Part shown: in pieces, positions 55,801 through 64,000 of the stretch | How positions within the stretch are numbered: the stretch's first letter is position 1 | Layout: every line of letters begins with the position of its first letter | Origin: Onthophagus taurus | Lineage: Eukaryota > Arthropoda > Insecta > Coleoptera > Scarabaeidae | Reading direction: 5' to 3' | Length of the DNA stretch: 64,000 bases | Assembly (NCBI RefSeq): GCF_036711975.1 | Contig: NC_091967.1 | Location: forward strand, 7,936,001-8,000,000 | Notes under the pieces: model-generated | The model's database searches: none | What the model saw: the letters and a program-made list of their open reading frames with translations, nothing else | What the model was told of the DNA's origin: nothing | Program-made: the position numbers and the translations under genes

Positions 55801-58800
55801 TAATTCCTTTCGTAATAGCGACCACGGTTTTAAAAACCAGTTAATCATGGTAAATTGGCCGATAAAACAAATTAATATTGGAACGTATCCTAATCGAAAT
55901 TGAGGTTAGCAATAATTGTCAAAATCGTAAATTGTCAATGTCAACAAATTTTACTTTAATTTTTTTTTGGTAATAATTCCAAATATTTCTAATCCAAATA
56001 TAGGATTTGGAAAGAGAAAGAAAGGTGAAAGAAAAAGTGCAAGTAATTGTTTTTGTAATTGCGTGTCCAAAATTGGCAAATAATCAAAAACGTAGGTAAC
56101 GCAAACAGGATTCGGCCCCCTAAAAAGTGGTATCCAAATTTATTAATAAAATTACTACATTAAAAACAAAACTAGGTGATATAGTAGTTGTGTCTAAAAC
56201 GATTAATATTAAAAACCAAGTAAGTTTTATAAACATTTTATCGTTGAACACAATGAATTTAAATTTAAACGTTTTAAAGCAGGTGGAAAGAAATGTTTCG
56301 TAAATTCGTAACACATTGTATATGTGTTCGTTGCGATTAAAGCCGGTGTACTCTCTTGTATGATTATAAACCAGTAGCAGGTGGTGTATTAAAAATAACA
56401 AGTAAACACTAACGTTTTTAATTTTAATCATTACAATAATTAAGGTTCTTATACATATACACTTCTCGGTACGTATTTATTCTTGAGTTACGTTTTAATT
56501 AAATTTATGACCCAATTCGCCTCCAACCGTTGTCGATGTAATCGCGAAAACTACTAATTACGCAATATCGGTGTGTGGCTGCGCGGTTTTTGTTCCGAGA
56601 GAAGGAGAATTCTTTTAAAAACATCGATTTGACAAGGTTTATCTAATTTTGATACCTCGCTTCGAGTAAAAACTAAAAATAAAAGAATTATTATTAAATA
56701 ATCTCGCGAAAACATACCATTTTGTGTTTTTGTTACGATTATATTTAACAAATTACGAGTTATTACGACATTTGGCACCGGTTTGAAACGCGTAACCTAA
56801 GAATCCACTAGGTAATTTGAAAATTACACGAATTTTTTTAAATAACATCAAAAATATCGATGGAAATAAATAAATGTAGTGTTTTATTGGGAGATTTATA
56901 CTTGAGCAACGTTGCCATTTTACAAATAGGTTAATACCGTAACAGAGAGACGACGAGAATAACTCTGACCGAGGAACGATCTAAGGTTACGTAAGGGCCA
57001 TTAGAACAAACTCTCGAGTTTGTCGAGTTTACACACACATACAGACAAACAATATACAAAGGATATGTATTAAAATATTTATTTTAGTGAGATACATTTA
57101 CTAAAATTGTCGCCACCAACAAAGAGGCAAAAAGAAAAAACGTTATCTTCCAACTTATGTAATATCATTAGAAAATTGTTACTGTATACAATAACAAACA
57201 AGATAAGGACCTCGTTTTAGGAAGTACCGATATTTTAAACAAATAATTTTAGTTGCTTTTTCTCCAAATTCAAGATAACGCCGAATACATCATAACCACA
57301 TTTTATCTTTGTACAATTATTGATAATAACGTCGTTTTAGGTCTAGTGGGAACGTTTACGTAAGAATTTTGTGACGTTTTCTCAATTATTAAACAATTAC
57401 GCGCTCCAATATAGATTTAAAAAAATTCTTTGTTCTTCATCATCACCTGGATAATAACTTTTCACAAGTATTTCGTAATCGAAAGCGATCTCGAAATGAA
57501 AGAGGTGAAAAGGATGAAAGAGGATGGGCGTGTTTCCGTTCATAAACGTAATGTAATGTAAATGTAATATGTAAGATTACGTCTTTCTGTCTCTCGAAGG
57601 GGGCCAATTATGAGAAAACAATGATGTAACTATTAACATATTGCAGAGGAGTTAGTAGACCGTACTGCGGATATTGCACCAGCCCAAAACGAAAAGCGAA
57701 CCCGAACCGAATGTGTGTGCGCGCGTATAATAAATTTGACCCAGATTTTAATTCCGACGACAATATTTTTGTTAAAATTTATTAAATTTTATTAAAGCTC
57801 GTAACTAACTTCACCCGCATATGTCAAAAATGTAAATTGTCAGTGAAAACGAGAACTGCCAGTGTCAATACTAAACAAGGTAACACAAAAGATATGAATT
57901 GTGTTCTATTTTGCAACAAATTATTTGGTGTATTTAATTTAAATGGATTCGAAGAAATAACGAATTATTGCAAAAATATCATAAACATAATCAAGCGGGT
58001 TGTCATGTTAATGGAATACAAACAAAATAATTTGGAGAACTGTCAAATAACAACGTAAACCTTTTTATGTATTTGTTATTTTAGCACTTTGAAAAGGAAA
58101 ATCTATCTACTGAAAACTGTCTGCGAATATAACGCTGATAATACTGAGTCTGGATAATACCCTTAATTACAACTGCTTTATTTCACTACATCATTTTCAA
58201 ATGTTTATATAAACAATTAAGGACATCATTTATTACTACAGACTTAGTGGCTGTGTTAATGTGTTAACTTTTCAAGGCATTTTTTCAATTTCAACATGTT
58301 CGTAATTGACTTAAAAACGGTCTTGCAATCCAGGCAATCAATAAGAGGTCAAAACTGTATATTTCGTCGATATGAATCTTACCACAACTTACTTTCAGTC
58401 GCTACGTAACACATTGTGAGAGATTGGGAACAATTCTGAATCCAAGTAAGTTTCAGTAAGCAAAACGCAACATTTTTGAACGACGAGGTAGCAACTACCG
58501 TACAATTAAATATAAATTGATGAATAATTCAAAAAGCACATGAAGTAACTTGTCGATTCATTAACTTGCTTGCTATCTACATTATTAACCGTGCAAACAT
58601 TCGACCTCGAAATTTTGATTTAAACAAATTTAAACATTGGTTGTGAGTAACACGATAACTCAAAAATGCAATTAGCTGCTACATATTTGGAATATGGTGC
58701 TTTAAAATCTTATATTTGTATCAATTTTTAGACAAAATTCTTGTCATTCTTACCAAACATTTTGAATGTTCTGTGATAAAAAAAGTTAATTTAACCGGAA

Positions 58801-60426
58801 AAATAGTCAAAATATGTGCTTGAAGACTAAATCTATCTAGTTTTAGTGATTTAAGATCTTGCAACGTGATTTTATTTCCAGAAATTAATAAAATTTTGAC
58901 AGAAAACGTAACCTGACTTTTTAACCTGTCATACCAATAAACAGGGTTACTTAAAACATCACAATCTGAAGGTTCTTGTCATTCTTCCCAAACATTTTGA
59001 ATTTTACGAGATAAAAAAAGTTAATTCCATCGGAAAAATAGTCAAAATATCTTCTTAAATACTCAATCTATCTATTTTTAGTGATTTAAGATCTTGCGAA
59101 GTGGTTTTATTGCACCAAATTAATCAAGTTTTGACAGGAGCCATAACCTCATTTTTTACTTTGTCAATTTAAAATTTGCTGTTTTTGAATAATTGAGATG
59201 GTTAAAATTTATTTATGACGAAACTAAGGAAGTAATTAAGTATTTATTTAAGAAATCTTTATTAAATGCGAAATTTACAGAAAAAATCCTTGGCAAAGTT
59301 ATTTACCCCATCTAGCGTTAATTAACAGTTTTAAAATTTGAGAAGCACCGTTTACCATATTTTCCAAACATTTTGAATTTTACAAGGTAAGAATGGATAA
59401 TGAACTGAAAAAATAGTCAAAATATATTCTTGAAGACTCACTCTATCAATTTTTAGTGATTTAAGATCTTGTAAAGTGGTTTTATTGCACCAAATTAATC
59501 AAGTTTTGACAGACAACATAACCTCAACGCTGTCAATTTAAGATGGGATTTTCAAAAATTGGGATGATTTATTTAAGACAGTCATTAATTTCTTAAAAAT
59601 TCAATAATAAGTATTCAAAAAGTTAACGTTTTTATTGCAACAGATAAATTGAAAGTTGTTGGGTCGATATAAATATAGATTTTGTTCTTTTTCGATTTAG
59701 TTACACAATAAATTAATATCGAAAAACCGTTAAATTCAATTTATCTTTTTAACTAACTTCATTTAGAAACAATGAAAGTGGTTTTGCGGTTGTGACAGAT
59801 TTTCCTAACCTCACTTGAATACTATTTTGTTTGACATAACCTAACTTTTTTATGTCATTACAAATATAATATATATTTTAATAGATTAATTATTTAAATC
59901 TGACTCATTATTTTTATAATCGGTGACTCATCATTATAATGACTAATCCAATTTTACGAAATCAATTATTAATAAATTTAGAACGTTTTTAAAAAATAAA
60001 ACCTTGATTGTACCCAATCCAAGGTTATCGCCAAAAAAATTCTTTTTTCTTACCTTCATTCCTTTCTCTCCATTTATCAACGAAATCCTGTACGAGAACG
60101 TTAACCGAAAAATTATTATCGTCGATTTCTGTTAAACACTCGCTACATTTTCTATTACTATTATTCACAGCAAAACCGTTCAAACAATCATAACAAAACG
60201 TATGTCCACACCGAATCGTTACAGGAACGTTAATAATCCTTCTACAAAATGGGCACGTAAATAAATCTTGTCGATTCGTTTCCATAACAGCATCCATTAG
60301 GCAACTTCCAATTAAACGAAATTTCGTCCTCGACTTGCGATAATTTTTTAATTTTTTCGTACGAGATCTCGTTGTTCTTAAGTAACACTTTTCAGTGGTG
60401 AATGTTTTTAATACATTTTTCTCCAT
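46900..60426 (-). CDS. LONRF: LON peptidase N-terminal domain and RING finger protein (LONRF-like E3)
   Basis: Seven exons in continuous phase: 60426-60054, 48563-48448, 48306-48132, 48069-47762, 47704-47441, 47387-47124, 47058-46900, total 552 aa. RING-1 (~58-97): CPFCRRIINVPVTIRCGHTF, CYDCL, CSECL. RING-2 (~239-277): CILCSQCYLDPITTACGHTF, CRDCLARVV, CPLC. The LON substrate-binding domain follows from ~325: PVFVCTNAFPGVACPLYVYE, PRYRLLARRC, GRSILTTVGVRRFKV, WSLPDGPSWAWW-like block, then a C-terminal helix. Two RINGs before a LON domain is the LONRF architecture; these are putative ubiquitin ligases without protease activity. The TPR repeats usual between the RINGs are poorly recognisable here, so the insect protein is reduced or exons in the 11.5 kb intron 1 (60053-48564) were missed. 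Exon 1 joins exon 2 in correct phase (1+2), and a RING followed by VLVQDFVDKW is what LONRF has next to RING-1. Confidence 0.8.
48870..49781 (+). CDS. Intronless orphan gene nested antisense in LONRF intron 1
   Basis: Uninterrupted ORF; the Met at 48870 (MSSYESDGTHISQDLLQNFD) gives 303 aa and is preferred over an upstream ATG at 48804 that adds a hydrophobic 22-residue leader. The product is acidic and Asn/Ser/Lys-rich. A more ordered part, residues ~45-115, reads SLFKKVRELIHRHQSNKSSL, VNPLLKKLSVCVCENHEEAT, QVIKYKHFLQSVIADIYANR. The end is YFEYKGPPINFG then a DDDLNDEMR acidic helix. I recognise no domain. Length, lack of stops in AT-rich DNA, and a 3' AATAAA-like tail near 49857 support a gene. 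Intronless and nested, it may be a retrogene or a young gene. Confidence 0.65.
   Translation: MSSYESDGTHISQDLLQNFDELQIDESEKKHPEKLPMKLSANESLFKKVRELIHRHQSNKSSLRLIHVNPLLKKLSVCVCENHEEATQVIKYKHFLQSVIADIYANRRVSKRAKSIYSTAISQDILALNNFNQKDLRDNYEDSFSLNESLLTNLNFISDKEESETMDFNFTNAYSNYEKSTNFNNNSKNDVDVNGFKEPFPILQKEEHIYKSIKNYDSIKSMQDDLKLCCHKSFIRSKEIIELKKGNVKISNDKPKINYFEYKGPPINFGNDNERESEDDDLNDEMRIYLSIKFQDEFLKLQL
50030..50190 (-). repeat. TAG-rich dispersed repeat, copy 3, joined to the 4.5-kb repeat segment
   Basis: 50030-50110 carries TTGAATAACAATTAAAACTA ... CATTTGGGTTTAGCC (relatives at 14.1 and 41.7 kb). Directly after it, 50119-50185 carries GTTTCTATGGAAATATATTT ... GTGAAATTCACT, the complement of the repeat at 4529-4600. 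This copy therefore shows that both segments belong to one longer element. Confidence 0.65.
50191..52110. other. LONRF intron 1, part proximal to the nested gene
   Basis: No ORF. CG dinucleotides and the palindrome TTACGTAA become frequent from about 50.6 kb: TACGTAA at 51004, 51461, 51776 and 51845. CG-richer patch near 50460-50530. Nothing else recognisable. Confidence 0.4.
52124..52398 (+). mobile_element. Truncated LINE 3' end with 13-bp target-site duplication
   Basis: The stretch from CCCGAAGTGAGTGGAAATGA to the tail ATCAAATCAATCAA matches the 3' end of the RNase H LINE at 13.1-14.1 kb (GGACACTAGGAGGAGGTTCA CAGAGTAAAAATC; CATCAATGGGAACAA; CCAACTGGAT-type tail). It is bounded by TTAACCTTACTAT at 52111-52123 and 52399-52411, a perfect 13-bp direct repeat. 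5' truncation and TSD are as expected for target-primed insertion. About 275 bp with an internal deletion relative to the other copy. Confidence 0.85.
52427..53395 (-). mobile_element. 5'-truncated RTE-like LINE (reverse transcriptase fragment)
   Basis: Minus-strand pieces in several frames read LHVCFVDYNKAFDKVKHHL (RT domain 3), RYADDTVILTRTQEVLQKL (RT active-site YADD), MTLNIRKTKYMVI, RVKEFKYLGTTIN, QARSTYNGLKKLF, LELRVRMMRCYRYC, then ISWLERMTNVKVMRRMQKNR, HVMRGEKY and LREWFGCTS near the 3' end. These are the order and motifs of insect RTE-type endonuclease/reverse-transcriptase proteins. The endonuclease half is missing and the frame is broken, so it is a dead copy. It starts within ~20 bp of the other LINE's target duplication. 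Confidence 0.85.
53396..58734. other. LONRF intron 1, central gene-free part
   Basis: No ORF that I trust. TACGTAA recurs at 55797, 56988, 57357 and 58403; AGATGGCG at 53486. ATGGCATATTATGCCAT at 54609-54625 is a perfect 17-bp palindrome. Moderately CG-rich patches occur at ~54150-54460, ~54550-54740, ~56930-57030 and ~57480-57720. These look regulatory by composition only. Confidence 0.4.
58735..59560. repeat. Satellite block A (~375 bp unit, three copies)
   Basis: Core word AGTGATTTAAGATCTTGC starts at 58845, 59080 and 59455, each preceded by CAAACATTTTGAATTTTAC-like sequence and AAATAGTCAAAATAT, and followed by TGGTTTTATTGCACCAAATT, AATCAAGTTTTGACAG and an ATAACCTCA word. Spacings are 235 and 375 bp, so one unit is internally deleted. 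The same unit forms block B beyond the LONRF first exon. Same orientation in both blocks. Confidence 0.85.
59561..60053. other. LONRF intron 1 next to exon 1
   Basis: AT-rich, separates satellite block A from the LONRF exon 1 donor. No further structure beyond TAACCTCACTT near 59808. Confidence 0.4.
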
Positions 60427-61689
60427 TTGTTTATGGTTATTATTGATTTCTTTTTATATGAACTTATTAGTAATTAATTTAGTAATAATAATAATAACCG
60501 GTAATTACTTTGACAATTAACACGTGCATTTTTTTTGTTGATGTTGGTTGGTTTCGGTGACGATGACGACAAACGACGTCGAGGTTTTAGGGCGTACTGG
60601 ATCGATTTTCCTGGGAAACACTCTTGCGCAATCAACTTGAAATATTATTATTTAAATAATATTAAAATAATAAATTAAAGAAAATTGTTATTTATTTTTA
60701 ATTTCTCAATAATTATTACTTGAATAGATTTTATTTTTAGTGTATAAATTTAAAACACTTTTTTTAACTTGTTAACTTCAACACTTATTTTCTTTGTGAA
60801 AAAATTGTGTGACACATTTGGGTTTTACGTAACTTTTTTATAGTTAGTATTGTAAGCACATGTGTCGCGTTTTGATCTCAATTAGTGGCACGAACATGCG
60901 TTAACGGTCGCCGGCGACCGACTGATTCTCGTTGAAAACTGTTTTGGTTTGGTGGCGTTCGCGTCGCAAGATAGGCGACGGCCACTGACAACGGTGGCGT
61001 TGTAGTCGTCTGTGCGCAATTTCGCGCATTCACCTCTATATCGTGCGATTCCAATACGCGTTGCTTACATAAGGTCACGTGTTTGTTAGCAATCTGTATT
61101 CAAGACCTTTAGATAACTACTCTAATTGTTATTTAGCATAAAAATGTTTATAGAAAAGAAAAAATTGTCAAGTGTCAATCTCAGTGACAGTTAATTTTTA
61201 GCTGTTATAACCTCAAAATGACATTTCATATTAATAAAGTTAGTTTATTAAGCGTTACCTATGAAAATAAAAATATTTTTTATTATTTATACTCACAATA
61301 ATACTTGATTGGTTTAAAGTAATTTTTCTTCATAAAATAATTATTTTATTGTAATAGGCGTGAAATCAAAAAGGTCAACTTTTATTATACCACCAACAGG
61401 GTGTTTGTTTTACCTTCATGGTCTTTTATACGAAGGTAAAATTCACGTAATTAATTGTTTGTTAATTAATAAAATAATAAATTTTAATGAAGTCGGCGGA
61501 ATCGTTTTAGGTAACTTTTTTTTCAACAATTATTATTGGACGTAATTAATACTATAATTGAATTATTTTTGTTTTTAAACAAAGCCGAATACCGCCCTCT
61601 ATTTGTTAAACTTACCAAACAACATTCTTCGTGGCAAACAGATAAATCGTTTTTTTTGACGTCATAAAAGCCATCTAAACTCTAAACCA
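60427..61689 (-). promoter_or_regulatory. LONRF upstream region with a CG-rich island
   Basis: 60530-60640 and especially 60880-61080 are strikingly CG-rich for this genome. The second patch contains the perfect 16-bp palindrome CGGTCGCCGGCGACCG (60905-60920), GCGCAATTTCGCGC near 61014 and an E-box TCACGTGT near 61074. It may be a promoter or first non-coding exon of LONRF or of an unseen divergent gene. The 66-codon ORF there is not called. TACGTAA at 60826. Confidence 0.45.
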
Positions 61690-62725
61690 TTTATTTTATA
61701 AAAAAAATCTTTGACACAGTTATTTACCCCATCTACCGGTAGTTTACCGTGTTAATTAAAATTTGACAAGCATCATTCACCATTCTTTCCAAACATTTTG
61801 AATTTTACAAGTTAAAAATTGTTAACGAACTGAAAAAATAGTCGAAATGTGTTTTTGAAGACTCAATCTATCAATTTTTAGTGATTTAAGACCTTGAAAA
61901 GAGGTTTTGTTGCACCAAATTAATCAAAGTTTGACAGGAGACATAACCTCACTTTTTTATCCTGCCTATTTAAAATTTACGGTTTTTGAATAATTTGGAT
62001 GATTATTAATGACGAAACTAAGTAAGTAACTAAGTATTTATGTAAGTAATCTTTATTAAATCTGAAACTTAGAATAAATAAGATCCTTGACAAAGAGTTG
62101 TTTACCCCGTCTAGCGGCTATTAATCGTATTAAAACGTGTTTTAAAATTTCTCAAGCGCCTTTACCATTCTCTCCAAACATTTTGAATTTTACAAGGTAA
62201 AAATGGTTAATGAACTAAAAATATAGTCGAAATGTGTTTTTGAACACTCAATCTATCGATTTTTAGTGATTTAAGATCTTGCAAAGTGGTTTTATCTCAC
62301 AAAATTAATCAAGTTTTGACGGATGACATAACCTCACTTTTTTACTCCGTCAGATTAAATTTGCGGTTTTTGAACAATTCGGATGATTTATTTATGATGA
62401 AACTGAGTAAGTAACTAAGTATTTATTTAAGTAATTATTAAATTTGAAATTTTTACAATAAGATAATCCTTGACAAACAGTTATTTACCGCATCTAGCGG
62501 TAATTAACCTTATTAAAACGTGTTTTAAAATTTGATAAGCATCGTTTGCCTTCTTTCCAAACATTTCGAATTTTACAAGGTAAAAATGGTTAATGAACTG
62601 CAATAGTCGAAATGTGATTTTGAAGACTCAATCTATCAATTTTTAGTGATTTAAGACCTTGCAAAGTGGTTTAATTTACCAAATTAATCAAGTTTTGACA
62701 ACCATAACCTCACTTTTTACCCTGT
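61690..62725. repeat. Satellite block B (~382 bp unit, three copies)
   Basis: Core AGTGATTTAAGA(T/C)CTTG at 61880, 62265 and 62645 (spacings 385 and 380). Each unit includes CTTGACAAAGTTATTTACCC-like, ATCTAGCGGTAATTAA-like, TTTCCAAACATTTTGAATTT, AATAGTCGAAATGTG, AATCAAGTTTTGAC and a CATAACCTCACTTTTT word. Copies are more regular here than in block A. Short flanks on both sides (TTCGTGGCAAACAGATAAAT near 61629 and TTCGTGGCGAACAGGTGAGC near 62881) resemble each other. Confidence 0.85.
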
Positions 62726-64000
62726 CTAAGTAAACTAAGTATTTTTATAATCAAGTTTTATTTTAAATAATTTTTTGTTAAACTTTATAATCTGCCCCAG
62801 TGAAAGTATTTTATTTCTCTTATACCACCCACTACTTACTTAGGTATTTATATATTTTTTAAAATACTAAAATAAAGTGTTTCGTGGCGAACAGGTGAGC
62901 CAAAAATGTTTATATAACATCTTTAATTCTATTGTGATCTAAAAATTCTTATAACACTAAATCACCCTGTACATATAATAGACTCCGTGTTAGAATCAAA
63001 TTCGATTTATATCCTATGATTAGAGAACGGATCGTGAGTACTGCCGTAGTTTTGCATAACCCACATTGCACTCGACATAAACTGTTTTTTTATGTGTATG
63101 TGTTGCATTCACCGTAATACAAACCCAAAGTAATCGTAACGTATTTATTATGCTTGAAATACAAAAAAGAATAACGAGGTTTTACGCAACGCCACGTAAT
63201 GTGTACGTAAATTATACGTAAATTTTGACGCAATTTACAATGATTTATAAAAAAAAATGATATAGATCGGTATAACTAAAAAGGTGGGTTTGCAAACACC
63301 TTTTTACAAAATTCTTGTGAATCACGATAAATACGATTACTTGATTACTAATAGAGCAGTTGGATTACACAACGTAACTCGCCTCGATGATGTTACGTAA
63401 GAAGCTTTTCGTAATAACAATAAGTCCAACAACGCGGTGTTCCAACGAGTTGGAGATTTCGTTTTGAAGAACTGAGACGGTCTTTATAACAATTATAAAA
63501 GAACGTTTAATAAAGAAAGAAATCGATAGCTTCTGCGTTAGGTAACTACAAATAAAATGTTGTGTAAATTGTTTTTTTTTAAGAATGTAGTGAGAGAAGA
63601 CAACGGCGACGACTCCGTTACATTTACCAGAAATCGATTTAGAAGTGAATGGCGTACAGCGTACATTGACTGAGCGTTTTAACGTGACCATGAACCAATA
63701 TTTTATTATGTAATGTAAAGCGTTACCGCACTGTCTTTTTTTTAAGTACTAATTGACTCGGTATTGAGTTATTGCAAAATTATTCAGTATTAATTAAAAA
63801 AAATAGTTTTTGAAATGTTTTATTATGTTCATGTTGGAAAAAGTATCAAGGATTTTTTTTTGAGTTTTGAATTATTGAATTTGAATTCAATTTGAGTCGC
63901 CATCTATTGGAGAATAGATAAATTAAAAGGATTTTTGTAAAAGTGACGTCAGCATCGGATCAATACGTCAAACCACGTAAAGGGCTCAGTCAGATGTTGC
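62726..64000. other. Right-hand non-coding end of the window
   Basis: No gene supported. ATCACCCTGTACAT near 62961 resembles the end of the CAGGGTGATT transposon. TACGTAA at 63204, 63215 and 63394, and AGATGGCG (complement) at 63898-63905. A 108-codon minus-strand ORF (63691-63365) is not convincing. Confidence 0.35.

Noticed and set aside
56120-56778. Minus-strand ORFs of 103 and 74 aa
   Set aside because: Ile/Phe/Leu low-complexity from AT-rich DNA; no splice partners.
63365-63691. 108-aa minus-strand ORF at the window end
   Set aside because: No recognisable motif; no supporting neighbours; may be chance.

Overview
The window is nuclear DNA of an insect, most likely a beetle. It is AT-rich, introns are often 50-60 bp, and nearly all genes are spliced single-copy eukaryotic genes. 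An insect-type odorant receptor, an insect-type CLOCK and a Prp8 with an Ala/His/Gln-rich N-terminus support this. I rebuilt gene models by joining exons at GT/AG sites where the reading phase stays continuous, so intron and exon coordinates are by-eye predictions. There are no operons, CRISPR arrays, prophages or LTR/retroviral elements that I could see.

Layout. 1-20.4 kb is gene-dense: the 3' end of an unidentified gene (+), POP5 (-) divergent from an FGGY carbohydrate kinase (+), a small secreted protein (-), FBF1 (-) divergent from snurportin-1 (+), a CG5023-type calponin/transgelin (-), a LINE fragment, DUSP22-type phosphatase (+) and EMC8/9 (-). 20.4-29.3 kb is the spliceosome core gene Prp8 (+), divergent from EMC8/9, with a non-autonomous DNA transposon in one intron. 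29.6-40.6 kb is a run of minus-strand genes: a linker-histone-like protein, an odorant receptor (with a MITE in an intron), phenylalanine hydroxylase (Henna) with two alternative first coding exons, and Clock. 41.3-42.4 kb is a repeat cluster. Then come an FBXO36-like F-box gene (-) and a LONRF-type RING/LON gene (-) that I reconstruct across 46.9-60.4 kb, with an 11.5 kb first intron. That intron holds an intronless orphan gene on the opposite strand, two LINE fragments, and DNA rich in the palindrome TTACGTAA. The first LONRF exon is flanked on both sides by blocks of the same ~380 bp satellite. 60.4-64 kb has no gene I can support, but has a CG-rich island.

Functional themes are mostly housekeeping: RNA processing (POP5, snurportin-1, Prp8), ER membrane-protein insertion (EMC8/9), cilium transition fibres (FBF1), signalling (DUSP22), ubiquitin ligation (FBXO36, LONRF), aromatic amino-acid metabolism (Henna), olfaction (OR) and circadian transcription (Clk). 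The genes do not form one pathway. The most unusual material is non-coding: a recurrent AGATGGCG(C/T)TA word spread between genes (resembling CTCF or YY1/Pho sites), TTACGTAA clustering limited to the right-hand 13 kb, an in-frame stop-free 57-nt intron inside the Clock bHLH-PAS junction, the paired satellite blocks and several repeat families shared between distant loci.
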